From Sphingobacterium sp. (GTDB taxonomy: Bacteria; Bacteroidota; Bacteroidia; Sphingobacteriales; Sphingobacteriaceae), in assembly GCA_031253985.1 (NCBI GenBank), contig JAIRVH010000056.1:1-46472 (forward strand): a stretch of 46,472 nt of DNA. The letters are read 5' to 3'. Under the pieces are notes generated by a model. It was not told the origin of the DNA, searched no databases, and was given only the letters and a program-made list of their open reading frames with translations. Made by a program: the position numbers and the translations under genes. This document shows positions 35,172 to 44,433 of this stretch, in pieces. Within the stretch, counting starts at the first letter, position 1, and each line of letters begins with the position of its first letter.

Positions 35172-36257
35172 ATGCAGAGGGAGCTTGAAATATTATATAT
35201 CGATGACGAAGTAAACAATTTGGTTAGCTTTAAAGCGAACTTTAGATACGATTATGCTATCCATACAGCGTCCAATACGAGTGAGGCCGAAACGATACTT
35301 CGTGCTCATCCCGATATCCGTATTATCTTCTGTGACCAGCGCATGCCTGACGAGATGGGGATCGATTTTTTACACCGCATCAAAAAGGATTTTCCAAAAC
35401 CAATCCGTATTCTTTTAACGGCCTATGCCAATATGGAAACTGTCATCGATGCAGTTAATAAGGGCCACATATTTAGGTTTGTCAGAAAACCTTGGATGAA
35501 TGAAGAGATCGTTTCCGCTATAGAAGAAGCAAATAAATTTTATGTTGCAAACTCCATGCTGGAAGTTAAGAATCAGGAGCTACAAAAAGCTTATGATGAA
35601 TTGGATAAGTTTGCTTATAGTGTTAGTCATGATCTTCGTGACCCTCTGACAGGGGTTCTTTCGGCAGTGAAACTCGGATTAGAGTTTGACAGCATAGATC
35701 GTATTCATGAATTGCTATCGCTAATGGATAGTTCATTGGTCAGTTTAGATGCCTATATTGACAGTCTAAGGGACTATTATCTCTTAAGAAGGGGTGAACT
35801 CCTGCTGTCCGAGATAAATTTCGAAGAACTCTTTGGCAACATACGCCAGTTTTACAGCATGTACACCCAAAATAAAGATGTTGCTTTTGAAATTTCGGTG
35901 GATCAAAAGGAAATCTTTAGTGGGGACAAAGCTCTTCTAGAACTGATTTTGCATAACCTCCTCTCCAATGCTTTTAAATACCAACGTAAAGGACAGGAAA
36001 ATCAGTTCGTCAAGCTATCCGTCTTGGTATCAGAACGTAAAGCTAAAATTATGGTAAGTGACAACGGAATAGGGATATCGCCAGAGTATGTGGAAGATAT
36101 TTTCAAACTATTCTTTAGAGCCAGTGATCAAGCGAAGGGAATGGGATTTGGACTTTACAACGTTCAGAACGCACTCTTGAAGCTGCAAGGGAAAATTGAA
36201 GTACAATCACAACCAAATCAGGGTACCACATTTACAGTCGTCATACCGAGCAAATAA
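35172..36257 (+). CDS. Receiver-histidine kinase hybrid
   Basis: An N-terminal receiver (1-125) with D55 in 'CDQRMPDEMG', 'LLTAYA' switch and 'VRKPW' lysine is joined to a histidine kinase: H153 in 'SVSHDLRDPL' and a HATPase domain ('DNGIGISPEYVEDIF', 'GFGLYNVQNAL'). There are no membrane segments, so it is cytoplasmic. The order (receiver before kinase) suits relaying phosphate from the upstream 7TM kinase to a second kinase. The receiver is paralogous to the neighbouring single-receiver gene. Confidence 0.93.
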   Translation: MQRELEILYIDDEVNNLVSFKANFRYDYAIHTASNTSEAETILRAHPDIRIIFCDQRMPDEMGIDFLHRIKKDFPKPIRILLTAYANMETVIDAVNKGHIFRFVRKPWMNEEIVSAIEEANKFYVANSMLEVKNQELQKAYDELDKFAYSVSHDLRDPLTGVLSAVKLGLEFDSIDRIHELLSLMDSSLVSLDAYIDSLRDYYLLRRGELLLSEINFEELFGNIRQFYSMYTQNKDVAFEISVDQKEIFSGDKALLELILHNLLSNAFKYQRKGQENQFVKLSVLVSERKAKIMVSDNGIGISPEYVEDIFKLFFRASDQAKGMGFGLYNVQNALLKLQGKIEVQSQPNQGTTFTVVIPSK

Positions 36258-36325
36258 GCCCCTCATGGATAGTGTATCCGATGAAACGAAGCGAGAACTA
36301 TTATAACTTAAGCAGACATATAAAT

Positions 36326-36372
36326 AAAAGTTGACTTTCCTAAAATATGCTAATTTTAGGAAAGTAGCTTTT
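36326..36372. terminator. Bidirectional terminator at the converging receiver genes
   Basis: A perfect 13-pair stem (ACTTTCCTAAAAT with its complement) plus outer AAAAG/CTTTT pairing. It contains the stop codon and last codons of the minus-strand receiver gene. Confidence 0.75.
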
Positions 36373-36820
36373 GACGAAGTAAAAACTCCAATTGATCATT
36401 AGAAGTCTCGAGTTGAGAATTGGTCTCCACAATCTTCTGACGCTCAGCATAGACATCATAAGCGCGTTGAATTGTCTGATCAAGTTCCTCTTCACTCCAA
36501 GGCTTGTTGAGATAATGAAAGATTTTTCCTTTATTGACAGCATCAACAACAGCTGCCATGTCTGTATATCCCGTCAGAAGGATACGCATTGGGGCTGCAT
36601 TAATCTTTATAATCTCTTCTAAAAACTCCACACCAGTCATTTCTGGCATCCGTTGATCAGTAATGATAATATGTATTTGGTTGTTTTTGACAATATCGAT
36701 TGCATCGGCACCGCTTATCGCCGTAAACACGTTATACTTTAGTCGAAATGTCGCTTTAAAAGAAAACAAATTGTTTTCTTCGTCATCAACGTACAATATC
36801 GAAATCTTCTTGTCTTCCAT
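36356..36820 (-). CDS. Single-domain response regulator with helical tail
   Basis: A receiver domain with acidic residues D12/D13/E14, phospho-acceptor D55 ('TDQRMPEMTG'), 'LLTGYTD' switch and 'LNKPW' lysine. Residues 120-154 form a glutamine/glutamate-rich helix and no output domain is seen. The closest relative here is the receiver of the hybrid kinase on the opposite strand ('ILYVDDEENNL', 'VDAVNKGKIF' match). It is convergent with the signalling operon, so it may be a phosphate sink or shuttle for it. Confidence 0.92.
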   Translation of the reverse strand: MEDKKISILYVDDEENNLFSFKATFRLKYNVFTAISGADAIDIVKNNQIHIIITDQRMPEMTGVEFLEEIIKINAAPMRILLTGYTDMAAVVDAVNKGKIFHYLNKPWSEEELDQTIQRAYDVYAERQKIVETNSQLETSNDQLEFLLRQKLLS

Positions 36821-36839
36821 AAGCTTATCGTCTGAAATA

Positions 36840-36847
36840 CAAATTTA
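36840..36847 (-). promoter_or_regulatory. Candidate -7 element for the single receiver gene
   Basis: On the minus strand TAAATTTG fits TAnnTTTG and would start transcription about 13 bases before the ATG at 36820. Confidence 0.4.
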
Positions 36848-37026
36848 CGTAATAAATTTGCTGAATTAATAACAGATTAAAGAGTTTTATGTTTTCCTAG
36901 CAGAAATAATACGCGATATTCAATAAAAGTTCAAGGGGCGAGTAATCCAAAACACCAGTGTAAACACCATAAAAACAACGTAAAGCTAATAGTGCCCAAA
37001 TCAATTAACCACAGCTATTAAAACAC

Positions 37027-37062
37027 AAAAAAGCCCCTCTACTCACGTAAAACGGCTTTTTT
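37027..37062 (-). terminator. Terminator of tRNA-Lys
   Basis: AAAAAAGCC pairs with GGCTTTTTT, leaving an A/T tract on each side, 7 bases beyond the tRNA 3' end in minus direction. Nothing else is recognised in 36848-37026. Confidence 0.7.
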
Positions 37063-37068
37063 TGAAAG

Positions 37069-37141
37069 TGACCCCGCTGAGGCTCGAACTCAGGACCCAC
37101 AGATTAAGAGTCTGTTGCTCTACCAACTGAGCTACGAAGTC
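37069..37141 (-). tRNA. tRNA-Lys (anticodon CTT)
   Basis: Full cloverleaf on the minus strand: acceptor GACTTCG/CGGGGTC, D-arm TAGCTCAGTTGG, anticodon arm CAGA-CTCTTAA-TCTG giving CTT (codon AAG), T-arm CTGAG-TTCGAGC-CTCAG, discriminator A. CCA is not encoded. The acceptor has two G-U pairs, as is common. Confidence 0.93.
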
Positions 37142-37281
37142 ATTCGAGAAACCAAATGTAAGATTCACCGCAGAAAAAGTCAAGTAGAAAAGAATATTTT
37201 TTTGACTTTTATGACATTCAAGGGATATTTTTGATCTTTTTGTAATAAACTAGCAAGCTGTAAATAAAGAGTCCTTTTAAA

Positions 37282-38043
37282 CTATTTATTGTTCCGCTGT
37301 ATATTGTCCTTTGTCCTTGGGACAGCGATCTTTCCCATAATCATCGGTCTAAATTCCATCTCTATAGGCTTATCCAGTTGCAATTTGTCCCCTTTCTTAA
37401 GTGGAATAACAACTGTTTTATAGCCCATCATCTGTGCACGAAGCTCTTGATCTACCTGAAATAAAGCTTGTGGTACCCATAGTTGAAAATATCCTTTTTC
37501 ATCCACCTCTGTGCGATAGCTTCCTAAGGTAACTTCTGTTCCCATCATGCTCACATCACTTCCAGCGCAAACAACTTTACCCCTTATACTTACTTTACTA
37601 CTATCCCGATTTCCTTTTAACACAGGCTCATCGTTTACGGTTAGATTGCTTCGACCTTGCTGTGCTATTTTATCATTTTTTGGTGTAGTTTGCACAACAA
37701 TAACTTCTCCAGTTGATTTGTTTTGCGCTTGAGTGACTTGAAAACTCATCGACCCGACCAACATAAGTCCTGCGGCAATACCTGTCCAACGTCCTCGCCA
37801 AATAGGATTCTTAGAAAAAGAGAGCGTGGCATCCAATTCGCGCATCAACTGATCTTCATAAAATCGACCACATAAGCCTTTGCTGGCTTTCTTGATTTGA
37901 TCCATAATTTCCTGATCATTCATCTGTGAAAAATCAACAACTATCTTTTCACATTGACCGCAGAACCGGCCTTTCTCCTGTGGGCTCATATTGTTCCATT
38001 CCGCAGAGCAAGATTCTTTTATTTGCAATATCATCTTTTCCAT
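37282..38043 (-). CDS. Membrane protein with four-cysteine N-terminal domain and carboxypeptidase-like C-domain
   Basis: Residues 1-62 form a small cytoplasmic domain with cysteines at 12, 28, 31 and 58 ('GRFCGQCEKIVVDFS', 'GLCGRF'), suited to bind zinc or an iron-sulphur cluster. One membrane helix follows (about 86-104) and a periplasmic region with a carboxypeptidase-regulatory-like fold (150-225, 'VSIRGKVVCAGSD', 'EVDEKGYFQLWVP'). This layout recurs in Bacteroidota genomes with no known function. Upstream of the ATG (38043) lie 280 bases without a gene. Confidence 0.75.
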   Translation of the reverse strand: MEKMILQIKESCSAEWNNMSPQEKGRFCGQCEKIVVDFSQMNDQEIMDQIKKASKGLCGRFYEDQLMRELDATLSFSKNPIWRGRWTGIAAGLMLVGSMSFQVTQAQNKSTGEVIVVQTTPKNDKIAQQGRSNLTVNDEPVLKGNRDSSKVSIRGKVVCAGSDVSMMGTEVTLGSYRTEVDEKGYFQLWVPQALFQVDQELRAQMMGYKTVVIPLKKGDKLQLDKPIEMEFRPMIMGKIAVPRTKDNIQRNNK

Positions 38044-38250
38044 GTTACCTCCTGTTTATATTTTGAGAAGGGATGCAGGAAAATCAGGGATTGCATAACA
38101 CAATCAACAATTAAATTATTAACAACTGATAAACAATGAATTAAAATAAATCCACGTTAAAAACAAGCATTAAACCGCTTAGATAAGAAAGAATAAGGCG
38201 AAACAAAATCAGATAAGAGCTAAACGTTAAAAACCGAGAAAAAATGAATA

Positions 38251-38294
38251 TATAAAAATAGGCTATCCAAATTTCCGGACAGCCTATTTTTATA
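38251..38294. terminator. Strong terminator downstream of the S41 protease
   Basis: A 14-pair perfect outer stem (TATAAAAATAGGCT/complement) with a TCC/GGA inner pairing and A/T-rich arms. It lies 27 bases beyond the S41 gene stop in the minus direction. No other feature is seen in 38044-38320. Confidence 0.85.
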
Positions 38295-38320
38295 TAGAAG
38301 CAACGCTAGAAAAGACCTGT

Positions 38321-41300
38321 TTATTTTATATTATCAAGGATTTCTTTTATAGCTCTTTCCAGTTGCGGATCTTTATTTTCCATCCGATCTTGAACAGTGT
38401 TTTTCACGAGTATATCTGGAGCAACGCCAGTTTGTTCGAGATCCTGACCATCAAGCGTATAACAACCCCAAGATGGTAAGCGATAGTTAGAGCCATCTAC
38501 TAAGCCTTTCGCTGATGTAAAAATGATCCAGCGATAGGTCTCATTACCGATTATTTTACCCAACTTCAATGCTTTAAAACCTGCTGCGGTCATTTCGGCG
38601 TCACTCAGGGACTGCTCATTAATTAAAAGAACAATCGGTTTGGCTGCTGGCGCAAAATTACTTTGTGGTGCACGTTTCCCACCTCGGTATTGCCATTGCA
38701 AGTAAGGACGCTGCGACAAGAATCGCAAAACTTCATCGTGAACATTCCCCCCTGTATTATACCGTAAGTCTAGAATAATTCCCTGTTTGTTATTTTCCTG
38801 TTCGGCCATATCAATCAGGAAGCGCTGCAACTCGGTATCCGACATATTTTTCATATGTGAATAAGCGATCTTATTGCTGCTCAACTGATCCACCCGGCTG
38901 CGATTGTCTCTAATCCATTGGTCATAAAGCAGATCTCTAAAAGCTGCACTTGACACCGGGCGAATATTTGTCTGGATTTCCTTGCCATTACGATTCAAAG
39001 TCAATTGAACCTCTTCTTCCAGAGATGGCCAAGTGAAATAACTATCGCGATCGGCCTGTGTATTTAATTTTGTTCCATTAATGGCAACAAGAATATCGCC
39101 TTCATGAATATCCGCTTCTTTCTTCGCAGCAGGTCCATTAGGAACAACATAATTGATCCTAAATGGGTTGGCAGCATCATACACAACACCAATTTCGTTC
39201 GTTACGAAACTAAAAGGTTTACGTTCTTCCAGCCCCATTGAGCTAAAACCCAAATGTGACGAATTGAGTTCGCCCAACATATCATTTAAAAGGATGCGCA
39301 AGTCGGTTCGATCATTGATACCGGGAAGATATTTTTCATATTTCTTTTTGACCGAAGTCCAATCAACACCATGGAAGTTGCTGTCGTAGAAATTTTCTTC
39401 CAGATTGGCCCATGTTTCATAAAACATTTGATTAAACTCTTTCTCGAGATCCCGATTGAATTTAAAACTCATTGTAATTGCATCAAGCTTATTCAAGTCG
39501 AGATTATATTTCTGAATTGTTCCCCGGCTCAATACGAAGTATTTACCAGCGGCTTCTACAAATTGGCCCATACCGCCGTCAGCGACCTTCTCGGTTTTGG
39601 CTGGAGTAAACAATTCATATACGGTACGATATGCACTATATTTACCTTCATGATTGGATGAATAGAACAAATAAGATTTATCTCCCTTTTGTATCACCAA
39701 TGGATCGGATTGCGTTCCAAATGCCGGACTGACTTGCTCAATCCGATCACGCAATCCTTCCAAATCCAATTGAACCAAAACAGGCTTCTTTGGTTCGGCC
39801 GCCGGACTTGTAGCTGGTTTAACCTTATTGGTATCAGCCTTCTTCTTATCCTCCGTGCCATTCTCCTTCTTAGATGTACTGGTCTTACTTGTAACCGTAT
39901 CTTTCTTTGTAGGCGTCAAAAATAATTCATCAAACTTTGCGCTACGATAAGGCAGATCGAAGTTGCTCAATGCCATCCGGAAAATACTTGAGTTTTGCAT
40001 ACCGGTGGGGTAGGACGGTTTGGTTCTATTGCTCGCAAAATAGATGTATTTGCCATCAGGAGACCAATATGGTGCAGCCTCCGTAACACCTGTATTTGTC
40101 AAATTTGTTGTTTGCCCACTTTTCAGGTTATGCACAAAGATATCCTGTTCAAAATTGCGTATCGCCGTGAACAAAAGATAATTCCCGTCCGGAGAAAATG
40201 AAGGTGAAGAATTTTGAAACGCCCAGATTTCGTCTTTAACCACTGTCTGGCTTTTCAAACTTGTCAAATCCAATGTACGAACTTCATCACGGCCACTGAG
40301 GTATACCGCTTTTGTTCTATCTGTGTTAAATGCAATATCACGGTTGTTACGCAGATCTTGCGTCAATTGCCTGACCTCACCTTTACCATCTGCACTCCGC
40401 GAAAACCAGTTTTGATACCCTTGATAAGTTTGGCTATAGAGAAGCGTTTTACTGTCTTTAAGCCATTTAACTTCCATAATACGCTCTCCTTGGCTAGGCA
40501 TTTGGCGCACAAACTTCCCTTCGATATCCGAAACAAACAACTCGCCACGGGATACAAATGCCATCTTCTTCCCGTCTGGAGAAACATCGAAATTACTTAT
40601 GTTACCCGAAATGTTAAATTCTTTCAGTTTTCCGAGTACCTGATTACGGTTAAGAGCAATGCTGGGTTGTATTGTTTTCTTCCCATTGACATCGTAAATA
40701 TAGAGCTGATAGCCCTTTTCAAATGCCACTTTACTGCCATCAGCAGCAACGAAGGGACGCTTGATGGATTCAGGGAAAGACGTTAATTGGGTTTTCGATT
40801 TTCCAGCGATCTGGTATAGATTGTATTCACCATTACTTTCGTCGGACACGTAGAAGATATTGCCTTTTTGGTCCACCGTCGGCCAAAAATCCTTGCCTAT
40901 ATAATCCGTGTATTGTTGAAAAGCTTTTGTTTTGGGATTATAGGACTTGATATCGGGATTGAAAGCACCTTTATATCTTTTGCGATTCGCCGAGCTATAC
41001 CCTTCCCAGCTGTCATTGAATAACAGTTCTCCCGATGGAGTCGGTACAACATTACTGATATAGTTGAATACATGTGGAAACAACCTTGTTGCTGTCCCAC
41101 CATCCAAAGCAACCTGATAGGCGCTCATTCTATTGTAACGCGATGAGGTAAAATAAAGAGACTTGCTATCCCAGCTCCAGCTGTCTACCTCGTCGGAAGC
41201 ATCATGGGAAGTGAGCTGACGTATGTCTCCCCCTGCAAGAGGCATCACATAGATATCCATATTGCCATTTTGATTGGCCGAAAAGGCGAGCCATTTTCCA

Positions 41301-41524
41301 TCTGGGGAAATGCGCGGATTGATCTCATTTCCTTCCATTCCTGTAAGCCGCACTGCAACGCCACCCTGGCTCCCTACTTTCCAAAGGTCACCTTCGTAGC
41401 TAAAAACCATTTCTTTGCCATCGGGACTCAATGTCGGGTGGGATAGAAATGTAGGCTGCTGGGCAATAACACAGGCTGTTCCAGCATAGACTAAAACTGT
41501 ACTTAAAATTAGTTTTTTTATCAT
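38321..41524 (-). CDS. Tricorn-like S41 protease with TolB-type propeller
   Basis: 1067 residues from the ATG at 41524 (signal 'MIKKLILSTVLVYAG', cut near 'VIAQQ'); a longer ATG at 41587 gives a poor leader. Domains in order: two TolB/WD40-like beta-propellers (about 25-550, repeats of 'SPDGK..AF'), a lysine/threonine-rich low-complexity stretch near 560-600, a helical tail-specific-protease part, PDZ ('IHEGDILVAINGTKL') and S41 catalytic domain ('NEQSLSDAEMTAAG' with the serine, and 'GNVHDEVLRF'). Degrades peptides; by signal peptide, periplasmic or secreted. A -7 element TACCTTTG at 41558-41565 supports the later start. Confidence 0.92.
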   Translation of the reverse strand: MIKKLILSTVLVYAGTACVIAQQPTFLSHPTLSPDGKEMVFSYEGDLWKVGSQGGVAVRLTGMEGNEINPRISPDGKWLAFSANQNGNMDIYVMPLAGGDIRQLTSHDASDEVDSWSWDSKSLYFTSSRYNRMSAYQVALDGGTATRLFPHVFNYISNVVPTPSGELLFNDSWEGYSSANRKRYKGAFNPDIKSYNPKTKAFQQYTDYIGKDFWPTVDQKGNIFYVSDESNGEYNLYQIAGKSKTQLTSFPESIKRPFVAADGSKVAFEKGYQLYIYDVNGKKTIQPSIALNRNQVLGKLKEFNISGNISNFDVSPDGKKMAFVSRGELFVSDIEGKFVRQMPSQGERIMEVKWLKDSKTLLYSQTYQGYQNWFSRSADGKGEVRQLTQDLRNNRDIAFNTDRTKAVYLSGRDEVRTLDLTSLKSQTVVKDEIWAFQNSSPSFSPDGNYLLFTAIRNFEQDIFVHNLKSGQTTNLTNTGVTEAAPYWSPDGKYIYFASNRTKPSYPTGMQNSSIFRMALSNFDLPYRSAKFDELFLTPTKKDTVTSKTSTSKKENGTEDKKKADTNKVKPATSPAAEPKKPVLVQLDLEGLRDRIEQVSPAFGTQSDPLVIQKGDKSYLFYSSNHEGKYSAYRTVYELFTPAKTEKVADGGMGQFVEAAGKYFVLSRGTIQKYNLDLNKLDAITMSFKFNRDLEKEFNQMFYETWANLEENFYDSNFHGVDWTSVKKKYEKYLPGINDRTDLRILLNDMLGELNSSHLGFSSMGLEERKPFSFVTNEIGVVYDAANPFRINYVVPNGPAAKKEADIHEGDILVAINGTKLNTQADRDSYFTWPSLEEEVQLTLNRNGKEIQTNIRPVSSAAFRDLLYDQWIRDNRSRVDQLSSNKIAYSHMKNMSDTELQRFLIDMAEQENNKQGIILDLRYNTGGNVHDEVLRFLSQRPYLQWQYRGGKRAPQSNFAPAAKPIVLLINEQSLSDAEMTAAGFKALKLGKIIGNETYRWIIFTSAKGLVDGSNYRLPSWGCYTLDGQDLEQTGVAPDILVKNTVQDRMENKDPQLERAIKEILDNIK

Positions 41525-41557
41525 GTTATCTAGGAGGCTAATAATTGTTTGCCAATA

Positions 41558-41565
41558 CAAAGGTA
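41558..41565 (-). promoter_or_regulatory. Candidate -7 element for the S41 protease
   Basis: TACCTTTG on the minus strand fits TAnnTTTG; transcription would begin near 41551, giving a 27-base leader to the ATG at 41524 and excluding the ATG at 41587. Confidence 0.5.
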
Positions 41566-41587
41566 GAATAGGTATTGAACAAACCAC

Positions 41588-42074
41588 TATGAAATGCTGA
41601 AGAATTTGAAATTTTATATTTTATCCATTTCTAGGCTTGTCTCAGGTAATCATAGCCTTCTTTCTCGTTAGTCTATCGGTATACATTTGTTAGTAAATAG
41701 GAGACGCTACGGTGTTATCTGTAGCCATTTAAAGTATTTACCCTTCTGAGTTGCGATATACTTAAAATAGACTGAAACAAATTCAACTCACTTTATGTTT
41801 TTATACCAAGATTGGTCATTAAAAATAGTTTAATATTGGCTAAGAATACTTTAACCGAGTTCAAAAAAGTACGATATTATTTTCTTCTTTAGATACCTAG
41901 GAGGGAAGATAATTATTGAAATAAATGCGTATAATTCTCACCTTTCCGGTTAACATACTGAATATAACAACATTAGCCTATACAGACCGCAATCCAAAAG
42001 TTCAGGTATTTTTAAATCATTCTATTTTTATATGGAATACTTATCCTTAACTTTGCACCCTCAAATTAGAAACT
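41588..42074. other. Gene-free divergent spacer
   Basis: This AT-rich stretch between the divergent S41 and MFS genes holds no frame over 60 codons and no clear hairpin. Only the -7 elements at 41558-41565 and 42048-42055 are recognised at its edges; the rest is unexplained. Confidence 0.6.
42048..42055 (+). promoter_or_regulatory. Candidate -7 element for the MFS gene
   Basis: TAACTTTG fits TAnnTTTG and would start transcription about 12 bases before the ATG at 42075. Confidence 0.5.
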
Positions 42075-43262
42075 ATGGACGCAACGTTAATTCACTCAGA
42101 AGAAGATCTTTACAACAAGCGAAATCGTATAAGAATCGCTGTATCACTTTTCTTCTTTTGCCAAGGTATAGCGTTCGCCTCCTGGGCAAGCCGGATCCCT
42201 GTTATTAAAGCACATCTCAACCTAAGTGAAGGCCAATTGGGCACCATCCTATTAATGCTCCCCGTTGGACAGCTTGCTACAATGGCCTTATCGGGAAAAC
42301 TAGTCACAAAATATGGCAGTGCGAAAGTTTTACGCATCGTCCCCATCGCCTATGCTTTGGTATTATGTTCCATTTCTTTCGCACAGAACGCCTGGCAATT
42401 GGGCTGTATTTTATTTCTATTTGGTGTCACAGGCAACATGTGCAACATATCAGTCAATACACAGGGAGTGGCAACAGAGCAGATTTTCAAAAAATCAATT
42501 ATGACCTCTTTCCATGGAGCCTGGAGTATTGCTGGGTTTACCGGAGCACTGGTTGGTCTACTAACAATGAACCTCGGACTGAACACCTTGTTACACTTTC
42601 TAATTATCTTATGCTTTGTCATAGGCAATACGCTAATCAATCAAAGATATTTAGTACCGGGAAAATCTCCTCAAAAAGAAAAACGGAGTTTTTTCTCCAG
42701 ACCTGAAGGGAGCCTACTTCAGCTCGGCATTATCGGATTTTTCAGTATGGCCACAGAGGGAGCTATGTTTGATTGGAGCGGAGTATATTTCAAAGAGATC
42801 GTACAGGCCCCTGAAAAACTTGTTGTTGTCGGTTATGCTTCTTTTATGATCATGATGGCTACAGGCCGTTTTGTTGGAGATGCTGTCATCCGCAAATTGG
42901 GACGAAAAAGAACCCTTCAGTACAGTGGCCTATTGATGTTCATCGGTATGATGACATCTGTCGTCTTTCCGGAATTTACCATCTGTACATTAGCCTTTAT
43001 GTTAGTAGGAATAGGTGTTGCCTGCAATGTTCCTTCCATCTACAGCATTGCCGGACAGAATAAAAATGTGCCATCCGGAGTAGCTCTAGCGATGGTTTCT
43101 AGTATTAGCTACCTTGGCTTTCTCATGGGACCTCCCTTAATCGGGTATATTGCAGAAGCCTTCAGTCTACGTTATTCCTATGGTGTTTTCGCCTGCTTTG
43201 GCTTGCTCATGTTTATTATGGTGGGGCGGCTATCCTTATTTAAGGATGCATCCCTTGATTAG
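42075..43262 (+). CDS. MFS transporter
   Basis: 395 residues with about 12 hydrophobic segments and a short cytoplasmic N-terminus. 'GIAFASWASRIPVIK' and 'LSEGQLGTILLMLPVGQ' in the first two helices and 'GKLVTKYGSAKVLR' in loop 2-3 follow the pattern of the YbjJ-like group of the major facilitator superfamily. It expels or imports a small molecule, identity unknown. Ends 31 bases before the convergent PAP2 gene, with palindromes overlapping the last codons (43232-43247). Confidence 0.88.
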   Translation: MDATLIHSEEDLYNKRNRIRIAVSLFFFCQGIAFASWASRIPVIKAHLNLSEGQLGTILLMLPVGQLATMALSGKLVTKYGSAKVLRIVPIAYALVLCSISFAQNAWQLGCILFLFGVTGNMCNISVNTQGVATEQIFKKSIMTSFHGAWSIAGFTGALVGLLTMNLGLNTLLHFLIILCFVIGNTLINQRYLVPGKSPQKEKRSFFSRPEGSLLQLGIIGFFSMATEGAMFDWSGVYFKEIVQAPEKLVVVGYASFMIMMATGRFVGDAVIRKLGRKRTLQYSGLLMFIGMMTSVVFPEFTICTLAFMLVGIGVACNVPSIYSIAGQNKNVPSGVALAMVSSISYLGFLMGPPLIGYIAEAFSLRYSYGVFACFGLLMFIMVGRLSLFKDASLD

Positions 43263-43293
43263 GATAATGCATATCCTTCACTAAAAACAAAGC

Positions 43294-43968
43294 TTAGATT
43301 TTAACCTGCAGAAATTTCACGCTAAATGACATGCGTTTGCTTCTCAAGACATAGGGCATTGCCAGCAGATATAAACAAGCGGTCCCTGTACCCAAAATGG
43401 ATCCGAACCATATATCTTCAACGAAATGCTGCCCTAAATACACCCTAGAGTAAGCTGTTAATACGGCAAGAAAAAAGGCAAGTATACCAAAAGTTCTATT
43501 CTTTGAGATAATAGCTACCGTAGCAGCCATAGCAAAGGCCGAAGTCGTATGTCCGGAGGGAAAAGAATTAAAGTGTGCGACCGGCAGCCAGGAAACGACA
43601 TGGAACGTGGGATCGCCCCGAAAAACGGTCGCCGGCCTATCAGCATTAAAAAGATTTTTCAACACACAGCAAACTAAGCCCGAAAAAGCATAAGTCCCTA
43701 GTACAGCACGGGCAAAGTTCCATTGTTGTGTACAGCAGTAAGCGATTACAACGCAGATAACAAAAAGACCGTCCCCAAAAAAGGTCTGTATGGTAAAGAA
43801 AATATCAGCCCAGAAGGCATGCCGCGTATTAATGAAATGAAAAGAATCACTCTTCGGGACAAAAAACACAACAGCTGTTACCAATAAGGCCCAAACAGCA
43901 AAACAGATAAAAAAAGCCGGATTAGTAGCGCAGACCTTCCTCAATTGGCATAATAAAATTTTTCCCAT
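43294..43968 (-). CDS. PAP2-family membrane phosphatase
   Basis: Five or six hydrophobic segments and the PAP2 motifs in order: 'KNLFNADRP', 'PSGHTT' and 'SRVYLGQHFVED' (catalytic histidines in the second and third). Such enzymes dephosphorylate membrane lipids, undecaprenyl pyrophosphate or phosphatidate, at the inner membrane. At 224 residues the length is normal. It stands alone; the exact substrate is unknown. Confidence 0.9.
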   Translation of the reverse strand: MGKILLCQLRKVCATNPAFFICFAVWALLVTAVVFFVPKSDSFHFINTRHAFWADIFFTIQTFFGDGLFVICVVIAYCCTQQWNFARAVLGTYAFSGLVCCVLKNLFNADRPATVFRGDPTFHVVSWLPVAHFNSFPSGHTTSAFAMAATVAIISKNRTFGILAFFLAVLTAYSRVYLGQHFVEDIWFGSILGTGTACLYLLAMPYVLRSKRMSFSVKFLQVKI

Positions 43969-44111
43969 TCAATTATATAACTTAACGCCCAAAAAGTAAA
44001 ATGGATGTATCAGTAAATGATTAATCGAAAATATAAATATTTTTAAAAATTTACAATTAAATTACGTAAATGTTTTGATAAGAGTACGAAAAGCATTAAG
44101 CATTATAAACA

Positions 44112-44141
44112 AAAAAAGCGATGGAAATCCATCGCTTTTTT
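44112..44141 (-). terminator. Terminator of tRNA-Arg
   Basis: AAAAAAGCGATGG pairs perfectly with CCATCGCTTTTTT around a four-base loop, 6 bases beyond the tRNA 3' end in minus direction. Confidence 0.85.
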
Positions 44142-44146
44142 ACCAG

Positions 44147-44218
44147 TAGCCCCGAGCAGAATCGAACTGCTATCAAATGTTTAGGAAACATCTATTCTAT
44201 CCGTTGAACTACGGGGCC
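44147..44218 (-). tRNA. tRNA-Arg (anticodon CCT)
   Basis: Minus-strand cloverleaf: acceptor GGCCCCG/CGGGGCT, anticodon arm GATGT-TTCCTAA-ACATT giving CCT (codon AGG), T-arm AGCAG-TTCGATT-CTGCT, discriminator A. CCA is not encoded. First acceptor pair is G-U. Confidence 0.92.
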
Positions 44219-44433
44219 TTTTCAGAAGCCAAACTTAGGCTTATTTTACAAATAAGTCAATAGCAAGCCTAAAATCCTATCATTTTTTTTCAAAATAGAT
44301 TTCCTAGACAAAGAGTTAGCGTCTACGTGCTATGTGAGCGACTGCCATCACCAAAAAAAATCTCCTGCAGAAAAACTGATTTAACAAAAAATCAAACCGA
44401 TAAATTAAATGAAAATAGAAAAGGGAGAAAATG

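Noticed and set aside
40214..40786. 190-codon plus-strand frame inside the S41 protease
   Set aside because: Antisense shadow of the propeller region; no family resemblance.
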